A stretch of 64,000 nucleotides of DNA, taken from positions 273,717-337,716 of the forward strand of contig QKWP01000077.1 in the NCBI GenBank assembly GCA_003550325.1, given 5' to 3'. The DNA is from Gigaspora rosea. Lineage: Eukaryota > Glomeromycota > Glomeromycetes > Diversisporales > Gigasporaceae. Within the stretch, counting starts at the first letter, position 1. Each line of letters opens with the position of its first letter. The notes beneath the pieces are model-generated. The model was not told the origin of the DNA, did no database searches, and was given only the letters and a program-made list of their open reading frames with translations. A program made the translations under genes and the position numbers. Positions 11,801-21,587 of this stretch are shown in pieces.

Positions 11801-13187
11801 AAAAAATTAATTCTACTTACTCGCTAATAATGAATGTAAAAGCAATCAAAAAATATAAATAAATAAATTATATTATATATATGCCCTGATGATTTGTCAG
11901 AAAAAAAGATAGTTAAAACAAAAATTATCAAATGCAACTTTAAAAATAAATCAATGAATTATACACACAGGCTAATAATGCAACAATAATGCGAAATAAG
12001 TTTAAAAATAGTTAAAATTTTATAAAATTACAGTTTTATAAACAATTAAATAAATTGAATTATACTCACAAATGGCCAGATCTGATAGCTTTCAGTGAAA
12101 AAATAATTATACTAAAATGAATTATATTTACGGCCTAATAATTGATCAGAAAAATGAAATATACAAAAGCAATTAATAAACAATATTATAAAATGATGGT
12201 TTACTTTTAAGAATAATTAAATAGAATAGATTATACTTACGGACTAATAATTGCAAGAAAAGAATTAAGCAAATTAGATAAAAAAAAAAATTGTAATATG
12301 ATAACTTTAAAAAATAAATAAATCATACTCACGCTCTATATAAAAATGCAAAAGGCACATAAAAATAACCAAATTAGAAAAAATAATAAAATGATAGCTT
12401 TAAAAACAAATAAATTTATGGGAAAATTACATATAAGGGTCCGAAAAATGAAAATAATTATGTACATGTAAAAGCCCATACAAAAAAAATTACATGTAAG
12501 AGCCCAAAATTTGAAAAATATTACAATCAAGGGTCCAAATTTGTCGATTGTAAGTTTTTAACATTAAATATAATTTCTTTTGACAGTTAAACAGATTACA
12601 CGTCGCTCTGGTTTTACTGACATATAGTTACAATGACATTATAGTAAAACTTTCTATACCGACAATTTTTTCAAAATTTAATATAAAATGTCAGTCTAAT
12701 TCACTATATCATCATTTTGAATTTTTTTTACTAAAGGTATCATAATGTCAATATAACCAGGATGACGTATACTTTTTAATCAGTATTTATTTATTCTCTT
12801 AGCGTCTTGCACGTAAAAATTATAACTATTTTTGCCAATTTCTAGAAGTTAATTTAACTTGTAAAATTTTTCAACAATTGATCCTTTATATGCAATTATT
12901 TACTTTGGGCCCTTATTTGTAATTTTTTCATTTTTCGGATCCATATATATAATTTCCCTAAATTTATCCAATGCTAAAATGTGATCTTATTTCATAAAAT
13001 GACCATATAAAGTATTGGATAAAAAATTATATTATTAAGGTACTTACTGACTAATGATATGATGCGTCATATCACAAAAATGAAGAATTTAGATTTAAGA
13101 ATGAATAATATAAACATGTGAAGTCATGGGAATTATGAATAGTAATTGTCACATATACCGTTTATTCAAGGATTCAGAGAAAGGCAT
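5780..13187 (-). CDS. Micro-exon gene: ~49 exons of 3-12 nt
   Basis: Unrecognised small cysteine-rich protein encoded by an extraordinary exon array. Exon 1 (13187-13159) encodes MPFSESLNK plus two bases and ends at a GTATATGT donor. Below it 49 intervals follow, 41 of 3 nt, four of 6, two of 9, two of 12. Each lies between a (T/C)AG-type acceptor and a GTAAGT, GTGAGT, GTAAAT or GTATGT donor, and introns are mostly 60-110 nt. All lengths are multiples of three, so every intron is phase 2 as set by exon 1. In that frame the joined sequence has no stop. Hand count: 86 of 189 micro-exon bases are G or C, against introns that are overwhelmingly A and T. The product repeats SGHFLA twice and includes CNRNHCSDICNGVC. 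A candidate terminal exon (5837-5780) supplies a TAA, giving 91 residues. No signal peptide or known family was seen. Three exons have a damaged splice site. The array is clear by eye; real expression is inference. Confidence 0.7.
6620..6783. mobile_element. Palindromic MITE in micro-exon gene intron
   Basis: Inverted ends TAAAAATTAGGCAGATTAAC and GTTAATCTGCCTAATTTTA flank about 110 non-coding bases. It lies between micro-exons 6843 and 6548 and accounts for the unusual length of that intron. Confidence 0.7.
7021..7330. other. Insertion-like segment in a long intron
   Basis: Between micro-exons 7424 and 6944 the regular spacing breaks. The segment holds GTTAGGGTTAGGGT and TGTTACACCTGAT, words shared with repeats near 26300, 53470 and 55200, so it is probably a repeat copy. 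Borders were not resolved. Confidence 0.4.
8290..8565. repeat. 140-bp tandem duplication carrying two micro-exons
   Basis: The block starting AACAAATGCTTACYGACTAA at 8291 recurs at 8431 almost unchanged. Each copy holds one TCA/TCG and one CAA micro-exon, so the duplication added two whole codons without changing frame. Confidence 0.9.
8537..10380 (-). other. Micro-exons 17-33 (coordinate list)
   Basis: 10378-10380 AGA; 10293-10295 TTC; 10208-10210 TTG; 10110-10112 TGG; 9960-9965 TGGACA; 9788-9790 AAA; 9462-9464 CTT (acceptor reads GG, weak); 9364-9366 ATC; 9263-9268 TGAGGG (a 12-nt alternative, 9263-9274, also keeps frame); 9163-9168 ATTTTC; 9077-9082 AGAAGA; 8986-8988 CTT; 8906-8908 TTT (GC donor, GCAAGT); 8823-8825 CAC; 8736-8738 TTT; 8648-8650 ATG; 8537-8539 CAA. 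Apparent stop triplets such as TGA are split across phase-2 junctions and are not read as codons. Confidence 0.7.
10650..10884. mobile_element. Tc1/mariner-like MITE
   Basis: Ends CAGGAGGGTAACCAAATTCC and GGAATTTTGGTGACCCTACTG are inverted repeats flanked by TA at 10648-10649 and 10885-10886, the Tc1/mariner-type target. It is non-coding and sits in the long intron between micro-exons 10979 and 10378. Confidence 0.75.
11158..12134. repeat. ~488-bp tandem duplication of five micro-exon units
   Basis: Micro-exons at 12132, 12070, 11969, 11883, 11821 and 11644 recur about 488 bp lower at 11644, 11572, 11482, 11395, 11333 and 11158 in the same order and lengths (3, 12, 3, 3, 3). The encoded peptide shows the same duplication as two SGHFLA motifs. 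The copies have diverged, so this is older than the 140-bp duplication. Confidence 0.8.
12420..12958. mobile_element. MULE-like MITE, 539 bp
   Basis: Inverted ends GGGAAAATTACATATAAGGG and its counterpart ending ATATATATAATTTCCC, with GGRTCCGAAAAATGAAAA inside both. A perfect 9-bp direct repeat TAAATTTAT lies at 12411-12419 and 12959-12967. Nine-base duplications are typical of Mutator-like elements. It lies in an intron of the micro-exon gene. Confidence 0.8.
13159..13187 (-). other. Exon 1 of micro-exon gene
   Basis: ATG at 13187-13185 opens nine codons (MPFSESLNK) plus CG, then donor GTATATGT at 13158-13151. The intron ends in ATCATTAG at 13051-13058. The phase left by this exon selects exactly the stop-free frame of the micro-exon chain, which supports both. 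Confidence 0.6.
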
Positions 13188-13297
13188 GGTAATGAGAACC
13201 AAAATAACAAAGATTACGAAATAAGACTTTAAAAGCATTTCAAATAATTTGTAAAGGCAAAAAAATAAAATAAAAAAAAATAAAAAAAATGATTCAA

Positions 13298-13617
13298 GTG
13301 AGGAAAAAGCCATCTCTTCAACTTAAATATGTTTTAATCTGAAAATTAGCCATTTTCAATATGTATTTTATTTCTGACGTAATTAACATTCATAATACGT
13401 CTAACTGCGTGAGAAAAAGTCATCTCTTTCAACCTAAATCTGCTTAATCTGAAAAGTCGCCATTCTCAGTATGTATTTTATTTATGACGTAATTTAATAA
13501 CGCGTTTAATTGGGTGAGGCAAAAAACCATCTCTTTCGGCTTAAATCTGTTTTATTCTGAATATTAGCCATTCTTGATTTGTATTTTATTTCTGACGTGA
13601 TCTAATAATGCATTTGG
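13298..13617. promoter_or_regulatory. Three tandem ~105-bp units with TGACGT boxes
   Basis: Units start at 13298, 13409 and 13514 with GTGAG and share CCATCTCTT, TCTGAA and TGTATTTTATTT. Each carries a TGACGT core (13375, 13485, 13593), the half-site of CREB/ATF-type bZIP factors. They lie 110-430 bp upstream of exon 1 of the micro-exon gene. A promoter role is inferred from position and motif only. An LTR element begins right after the third unit. Confidence 0.5.
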
Positions 13618-14298
13618 TGTTACGGAAAATTTGAGCAAATTCTCATTGTCATTTTAAATTTTTCTTGTAATAGTTAGTGTATGTTTGAATAGTTGTATAG
13701 TTTTTCCTTTTTGAGTAAAAGGCTTAGTAGATTTGAAGGTTCTAAACCATCGATTTTGGTCTCAAACCAACCAGAGTAGTCTGAAACCAACCAGAGTGGT
13801 CCGAAACTAGCTAGAGTAGTCCAAAACTATTGATGTTGGTCCGAGACCTAAGATGTTTGGTTTCGAACTTATAGATTTCAAAAGTTATAAATACAACCAT
13901 TGAAATTAATAAAGGGGGTCATTCCTTCCCGTTTTCATCCTAGTACATATACATATATATATATCAATGCTTACATCATCCTTGTATCATCCACCTTAAA
14001 TACTTATTAATAAAATAATAAAGTATAAGTTTATCTCGTTAACCCGTGACTGCTAAATCTAGTTAGTGTAACCCTGGCTCCTTAATTGTTTTATCAATTA
14101 TAATCGACCAAATCGATCACCCTTAAATATTGATACGCATATGCCATTGTTCGATTAATTTAGATATATATATATAAATCTATAATAAATAACAATACAC
14201 TCTTTCGTACCCTTTCAGATATAATAAAATTTGTTTATGCTTACAACCCTGAGCTAATTCGACCTCACATTAGCCAAGTCTCTCCCACAGTTGTAACA
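13618..14298 (+). repeat. 5' LTR of the gypsy fossil
   Basis: 681 bp, opening TGTTAC and closing GTAACA. It includes a cluster of GGTCYGAAACCAACCAGAG-like repeats shared with the 3' copy. Confidence 0.85.
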
Positions 14299-17127
14299 TT
14301 TTGGTGCCAATTGTGTGGAATTTTGAACTGACTTAGTATTAGAGAAAGAAAAATAAATCAAGTTTTTGGATAAGAAATAAAAGTTTCTACGAACCTGAAT
14401 TATAGTGAACTATCTTCAATATGTGGAGAAATGTGTTAAATGATGCCAATCCTGAAGAAGAACTTCTGGGGAATTTAAGTGAAGCGAATGGTAACCCGGC
14501 AAGAGATGCTAATGTACACAGAAATGAAGACCCGCTAGTAAACCCAGATCAATGGAATAATCTGCAGCAAGATGACCCAAACCCTCAAACCTTACAGTTA
14601 TTACAAGTGATCGCTATTGCTTTAGCTGGACAAAGAGGACCCAGGCTGAAGTGGCTGAACGAAAGGTAGTAAAAATTCTGGTTTTTGGTAGAGGAAATCA
14701 AGACCCGTTGAATGGTTAAAATTGGTAGCTCGAGCCTTTGAAGCTAACAATATTGTAGGAGCAAGACGGTTAGCCGTAGTGGGTGCACACTTATCAGGTC
14801 TTACGGCATTATAGTAGGAAGAATATAAGGATAGGATTCAATACTAGGATAATGAACATGCTGTAAACCAGAGCTTTGTACATCAGTTTCGTCGAAATTT
14901 TTGCACACAAGCCTTGATTAACCAATGGAATACGGAGCTGTTGAATCGACGTCAAAGAGTAGGAGAAATAGTGGATCAATATGCCATGGATATGTTAGCA
15001 TTATTTAATAGAGTGACAAGAATAGGTAATCAATACCCGGAAATAATGAAAGCTCAGATGTTTGTACAAGGACTTCGTCCAGACCTCTCATTGGCAGGTG
15101 GACCTTTTATGCCCAATTCGTTACAGGAAGCAATTGAAAGGGCTTGAGTGTGTGAAATGATCTTTGCACGTGGAGCACCTATATGTGGTCCTGCTGCTAT
15201 ATTAAATACTATCTCGAACCCATTACCTACTTTCCGAATATGCTTCCAGTAACTTACTCTACAAACCCACAAGTAATTACAGCGGCAAAGGAAAATAATT
15301 CATTAGAACAAATAATGACGTTGTTACAAGAGGTGGTTTCAGTAGTTAAAAATAATAATAATAATAATAATTATAACCATTATTGCTCTTCAATGGAAGG
15401 AAATCGACCAGAAAGGAATAGGCTACCTGCGATATGTTTTGCATGTCAACAAGTTGAGCATTATGCACATGAGTGCCCAAATCAGGATAGACCAGTAAGA
15501 AATACTCCTAACAATAACCAAGGCCCCATTAGTGCAACTAACAATCGACCCACCAACGAGACTTCACAGGCTCAGGTAATGATAGCCCAGATACAAGAAG
15601 ACTTGGAGCATTTAAACTAAAAGCCGCACCTCTCGAGGGAGAGAGTGCGTTACCATCATACAAACCCCTCAATTGATAAAATTGAAGAAGCATATTTGGC
15701 TAAACGGCGAAAGATAATAACAGGGACCCGGTAGGACCTAAAGAAGAAGAAGACGAAGTTAATCAAGAGATGGAAAACGGTAAATTGACTCATAAACAAG
15801 GAAAAGAAAAAAAGAAAACAGTGGATAAGAAAAAATTAATAAGAAAAAAACCACCAAACCGGCGGAACCTCCGATTATGACCAAAATCCAACCGTATTCA
15901 ATAATGACGGACCTACAAAGTAAGAAAGCGGAAATAACGTACGCCCAGCTCTTTTAAGTAGCCCCGAATATAAGGAAAGAAGCATTGAAGATTTTAAGGC
16001 CGGGAAGAACCGCTCGTGCTCGGACAGCAGAATTCTGTCTAAATAAGAATGAAGAAGGCGACACTACGTCAATGTATTGTGAAGTCCAGGTTAGAGAAAA
16101 GCCCATAACTCTAATTCTAGATAGTGGGTCGTCAGGTTGTGTCGTGTTAGCTAGGTTTTTAAAGGAGGCAGGCATATCGATTGATCGACCGTCAATGGTA
16201 ATGATGGTTGGCGTTCACGGAGAACAAAAACGGCCATTAAGAGAAATAGACGAATTTCCCGTGACCGTAGGTGGAAAAACCATTACATCTAAGACGGTGG
16301 TGATAGAAGCTGGCAATTTGCCATAATAGTGAGTAATGATTGGATAAAAAAGGCAAGGGCATGGTTGGATTGGGAGTCTTGTAAGTTGATGATCAGAGAT
16401 AGAGATAGGAAGATAAAGATTCTAACAGAATATTGCAAACCTGCGAACATAGGAGACCGAATAATGAGAAAGCCCCGAGAGTCGAATAAGAAGAGTGACG
16501 AAGAAAGTGATGACGAAAGTACTGATAAGGAAGAAGGAAGCGAAATAGAAATTAACGAAAAAGAAGAAAAGTACAAAGAAGAAGAAGGATTAATAAGCCA
16601 AACTTACCTATATTGTAAATTTTTCCCTTTAAAAGAAGAGATATGTAAGTATTGTATGTATAAAGGGCATACCGAATTCGAGTGTGTCTTGAAAGAAAGT
16701 GTAGAGCTACGTGGGACATATTCAAATGAGGAAAAAGTTGCACGAGTCAAAGGGTATAAACTGGTGAAATAACAATAGAACAACAAAACCGAATGAAGCA
16801 AATACTACTTAGTAGTGATTGTACTCAGGTAGAACTTGCAATTGTAAGAAATAGTAATTTATCCGGATATCCGGGTAATTTAATAGTAACCGGGTAGAGG
16901 TTTTCCCAACAGGTACAATCTCTACTACTTAGGTATAATGATGTATTTGCAGCAGAGTTGGACCAACTAGGAAGGACGTCGATTGTACAGCATGAAATAC
17001 ACACTGAAGAAGGACCTCCGATCAAGAGAGGTTCTATCCTATGTCGAGGCCTGAGCACAAATTCATTGGGCAAGTAATAAGGAGAATGGAAAAGGCCGAA
17101 TTAATATGCCCGTCTAGTACTCGTGGG

Positions 17128-17378
17128 CAGCATTGTCACTTGGACGTTTTTTGGGCATTTTGGACATTTTTTCAAATTAAAATTACTTAAAATTTTATTA
17201 AGATAATTTATTTTAATTTTTTCACCAATAAGTTCAGCACCTAAAAAAATAGATAATTATATATTTTTTAAATTACTTTATTGATTAGTTAAACATGGGA
17301 CATAGGCTTGGACGATTTTGGACAATCTTGGACATTGGACAAAAAACATAGTATGGACACGTCCAAGTGACAACACTG
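17128..17378. mobile_element. hAT-like MITE inserted in gypsy fossil
   Basis: 251 bp with inverted ends CAGCATTGTCACTTGGACG and CGTCCAAGTGACAACACTG. Flanking 8-mers CTCGTGGG and CCCATGGG match at six of eight positions. Same end family as the element at 55402-55783. Confidence 0.75.
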
Positions 17379-18690
17379 CCCATGGGCATCGCCCATCGTA
17401 TTGGTTAAGAAAAAGAATGGTAAAATGAGACTATGTGTAGATTTTCGTAAGTTAAACAAACGTACGAAACAAGACAGTTATCCTCTCCCCAGGATTAACG
17501 AATTACTAGGTGCTCTTAAGGGCTCTGCCTGGTATACCACTTTAGACCTGGCCAGTGGATTTTGGCAGGTGGGTGTCCATCCACGTGATTGCGAAAAAAC
17601 GGTATCTACTACAAAATTCGGGTTATATTAGTTTGTGGTAATGCCATTTGGTTTAACGAATGCACCTGCTACATTTCAGAGGCTTATGGACCGAGTGTTT
17701 CAAAAGAAAATGTGAGACTTTGTATTAGCATAAATAGATGATGTCAATTTTATTCTCCAGATTTCGACAAACATCTCGAACACATGACTATAGTATTGGA
17801 GTGTTTACACCAAGCTGATCTCAAACTAAATCCAGATAAGTATTTTTTCGTACTGACCAAAATATCGTTCTTGGGTTATGAGATTTCGGATCTAGAATAT
17901 CGGCAGCGGATCTAAAGTTAATGCAGTAAGCAAGTTCGCTAGACCAAAGAACCTCAGTTCACTCCGAGGGTTTTAGGCTTAGCAGGATTTTATAGAAGGT
18001 TTATATGGGATTTTTCTAGGTTGGCCGCTCCTCTTTATAAATTGTTAAAGACAGAAGAGAAATTTGAATGGAAAGAGGAGCAGCAAAAGGCCTTCGAAGA
18101 ATTAAAAAATCAACTAATCTCAGCCCCAATTTTAGCACACCCATGTGATGACTGAGGCTTTATTCTGTATACTGATGCCTCCCATTCGGCACTTGGTGCC
18201 GTATTAGCGCAATTAAACGACGAAGGGATGGAGTGCATGATAGAATATGCAAGTAGGTCGACAAAGCCTCTCGGAAAAACTACACTATCACCGAGCTGGA
18301 GTGCACGCGATTGTATGGGCAATAAAAAAATCCACTAGTACTTACATGGTATTCAGTTCACTATAGTGACTGATCACACCGCCTTAACTTACCTAAATAA
18401 TATTGTAAACCCAAAGGTTGGATGGCCCAATACATTATGACTTTACAAGGGTATGATTTCGTGGTGAAATATAAACCTGAAAGTTAATTGGGTAATGTTG
18501 ATGGTCTTTCACAAATAGAGTTGAAGGAGGATGAAGCTCAGGACTTGAATAGGTCCTGCTAAGGAAAATAATAGAATAAATAAAATGATTAAAAAAAAAA
18601 AGATTTGTCGGGTATTCGTTAAAGGGACGTAAAGGTATATGTATATATTTTTATATAAAAAAAAAAAAAAAAAAAACTTAGAGGTCGGAT

Positions 18691-18820
18691 TAGAGGTTGG
18701 AACCGGGTTTAATAATTTGGGTTTATCACGTGAATTTTGTGATATTTAATTGGATTAAATTCTAAAATATCACAAAATTCACGTGATAAACCTGAATTAT
18801 TAAACCGGTTCCAACCTCTA
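18691..18820. mobile_element. Near-perfect palindromic MITE, 130 bp
   Basis: Starts TAGAGGTTGGAACCGG and ends with the inverted CCGGTTCCAACCTCTA. The arms pair almost completely around a short centre. Flanking 8-mers GGTCGGAT (18683-18690) and GGCCGGAT (18821-18828) match at seven of eight, hAT style. A sibling lies at 45755-45865. Confidence 0.85.
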
Positions 18821-21012
18821 GGCCGGATGTAGCAAAACAAAGACGGCAGCTACAACAAACGTGCGAGGAGAAGGGGCGCATGAAAATTATATACAAACAG
18901 TTCAAAAAAAAAAAAAAAAAAACTTACCTAATTCCCAAAATCTGTTAATCCAGCCCAGGTAGCGGTGTCCTGGCAAAAATAAAAAAAATAAAAAATAAAA
19001 ATAAAAAATTCTTATTAGTAATATATATGCCAATATAGAAAAACAAGAATACGTGAATCTACTCCGGTATTTGACGGACTTAAAACTCCCGGAAGACATA
19101 ACAAAAGAACAAGGTCGTAAGTTAAAATCTCAAGCATGGCATTACTTTGTAAGAGAGGGAGTACTTTATCGAAGAAATCGCCAAAACCCTGATCAGCCTT
19201 TACAAGTAATAGAAAGGGAACAAATTATGTTAGTATTATGAGCAATGCACGAGGATCCTGTCTCTGGGCACTTGAGAACCAATATAAACTATCGAAAAGG
19301 TTAAGAAAAGATACTATTGGAATCAAATGGTAACGGATATAAAAAATTATGTGAGAAGTTGTGATGTGTGTCAATGGTGGGGAAAACTGAATAAACGAGA
19401 AGCTTTACATCTGATCAAAGTGACACAGCCATTTGACCGTATAGGAATAGACATCGTGGGACTATTGCCGATCACCAAAAAGGGCCATTGATACTTGGTT
19501 GTGGCTGTTGAATATGTCACAAAGTGGTCCGAGGCCCGTGCTTTATCCAATTGCTCTGCCGAATCAGTCACAAATTTTATATTGGAAATTATAATTTGCC
19601 GACACGGATGCCCCCGGGAATTCTGACCGACCAGGGTACCCATTTCTGCAACAGGGTTATGGAATTAGTCTGTGAAAAAGCTGGAATTAAGCATAAGTTA
19701 TCCTCCATGTACCACCCGCAAACCAATGGTTTGGTGGAGAGGTACAACAGAACTTTGTGCGAAATATTAGCAAAGTGTATAAATCAGTACCATGGGGATT
19801 GAAATGAGTATGTGGAACTGGCATTGTTTGCGTATAGAACTGCTTGGCACAATACAACTAAATTCGACTCCTTGTACGGTAGAGAAGCTACCTTACCTGT
19901 CGATTTAATTGTTAACTCATATCCAGTAGAAGAGGTGTCGGATGAACATTATGACGCACTACTCTTGAGACGAACCTTTCAAATTATAAACGGTTTGTTC
20001 AAAGCCTGAATTCAAGCACGTGAAACATTAGAAAGGCGCAGCAAATTAAAAAGTGGCGTCATGACCAACAACACTCGCTACAAAGTTATGAAATAGGGGC
20101 AAAAGTTATGCAGTATAAGGCTAGGCTAGGGCAAAAGTTAGGAAGAAAATTAGAAGAAAAATGGACGGGTCCGTACTGGATCCATGAGGTAATGGGGAAT
20201 AGGACGTATAAATTACGTACCATAGATCATGACGAAAAAGTGGTGAAGACAATAGTTCACAGCAGTCAACTATAAAAATGTATAAAAAGAAGTGACGAAC
20301 ATGGGCATGATGTAATTAATAAAAATTAAAAAATATATATAAATAAAAAAAAAAAAAAACCAAATGGAAGCCCAATTTAAAGAGTTAGAAAAAACTCTCC
20401 AACCCCTCCTTGATAAGTTGAACACAGATGAAAAAATAGAAATAAAAGGAAGGCAGGTAAGCTTTAAAAGCCAGGGACAAGTATTGAAGAAGACCGTCGA
20501 CAAGAGTAAAAAAAGAAACAAAGCCCAACAAATACACGAAAACATGCCGTTATATCTCCAAGATTTAGACCAAGGTAGTAACATGGAACTTATAATGCCC
20601 ATTGAGACGACCAGTAGGAAATGGGAAGAAAAGTTGGATAATATATGTAGAGAAATCAAAACTCTGAATACTCAAGTCCAATCAAATGCCCATGTATTAG
20701 AGGTGTACTATAAAATAGGGGACTTGATATCGAAAAGATGTTGGAGTGGAGAAGCCAGGGGAAAATTATGTCAATGACTCACTAGCTCGAAAGGAGGGTT
20801 AGTATAGAGGATCGCAAAAGAGTATACCTACTTTTTAGTACCCGCAGAGCATGGTACATGCAGCAAGTTCAGCAAATCTCTATTACTGTACTAGAACGAA
20901 TGTGGGAGTCAGATTTCTCAGAAGTATTGTTGGTTGAGGCTAGGAGATTGAGGGATGAAGAAACTCGTGAGTTATTGGGTTCGCAGGAGCTCACTCTTTA
21001 AGCCAGGGGATA

Positions 21013-21587
21013 TGTTTCAGAAAATTCGAGCAAATTCTCATTGTCATTTTAAATTTTCTTGTAATAGTTAGTGTATGTTCCAATTATTGTATGGTTTTTC
21101 CTTTTTGAGTAAAAGGCTTAGTAGATTTGAAGGTTCTAAACCATCGATTTTGGTCTCAAACCAACCAGAGTGGTCTGAAACCAACCAGAGTGGTCCGAAA
21201 CTAGCCAGAGTGGTCCAAAACTATTGATGTTGGTCCGAGACCTAAGATGTTTTGGTTTCGAACTTATAGATTTCAAAAGTTATAAATACAACCGTTGAAA
21301 TTAATAAAGGGTGACATTCCTTCCCGTTTTTATCCTAGTACATATACATATATATATATCAATACTTACATCATCCTTGTATCATCCGCCTTAAATATTT
21401 ATTAATAAAATAATAAAGTATAAGTTTATCTCGTTAACCCGTGACTGCTAAATCTAGTTAGTGTAACCCTGGCTCCTTAATTGTTTTATCAATTATAATC
21501 GATCCAAATCGATCACCTTTAATTATTGATACGCATATGCCATTGCTCGTTTAATTTGGATATATATATATAAATCTATAATAAATA
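21013..21587 (+). repeat. 3' LTR of the gypsy fossil
   Basis: Matches the 5' LTR from its start through the AATCTATAATAAATA stretch, a few percent different by eye. Confidence 0.85.

Larger units (their letters stand above)
10979..13050 (-). other. Micro-exons 1-16 (coordinate list)
   Basis: In transcription order with minus-strand bases: 13048-13050 TCA; 12333-12335 AGC; 12241-12243 TCC; 12132-12134 GCC; 12070-12081 ATCTGGCCATTT; 11969-11971 CCT; 11883-11885 GGC (donor reads ATATAT, probably dead); 11821-11823 CGA; 11644-11646 GTT; 11572-11583 CTCTGGTCATTT; 11482-11484 CCT; 11395-11397 GGC; 11333-11335 CAC; 11158-11160 GCC (donor G lost, weak); 11061-11063 CTC; 10979-10987 CTGTTTTCC. Acceptors are typically TTATTAG or ATCATTAG. 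Confidence 0.7.
13618..21587 (+). mobile_element. Ty3/gypsy LTR retrotransposon fossil
   Basis: Two similar long terminal repeats (13618-14298 and 21013-21587) enclose a region whose parts follow the Ty3/gypsy order: a gag-like part with zinc knuckle (about 14421-15620), a protease part with DSG (about 15985-16326), reverse transcriptase and RNase H (about 17400-18550), then integrase (about 19050-20010). A further short coding-like stretch follows at 20364-20777. The 5' LTR begins TGTTAC and ends GTAACA. It is broken, with roughly ten or more breaks, and cannot be active. The LTRs differ by a few percent by eye, suggesting moderate age. Two MITEs have inserted into it since. Confidence 0.9.

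Noticed and set aside
6350-12340. Regularly spaced short repeats reminiscent of a CRISPR array
   Set aside because: Spacing is irregular, the shared words are splice sites rather than a repeat of fixed length, and the genome is eukaryotic.
7556-12530. Open frames of 60-85 codons on the minus strand at 7556-7813, 11492-11680 and 12336-12530
   Set aside because: They are Phe/Ile/Tyr-rich products of AT-rich DNA and cross the predicted introns; no family motif.
20364-20777. 137-codon frame as a host gene
   Set aside because: It lies between the integrase part and the 3' LTR of the gypsy fossil and is treated as part of that element.
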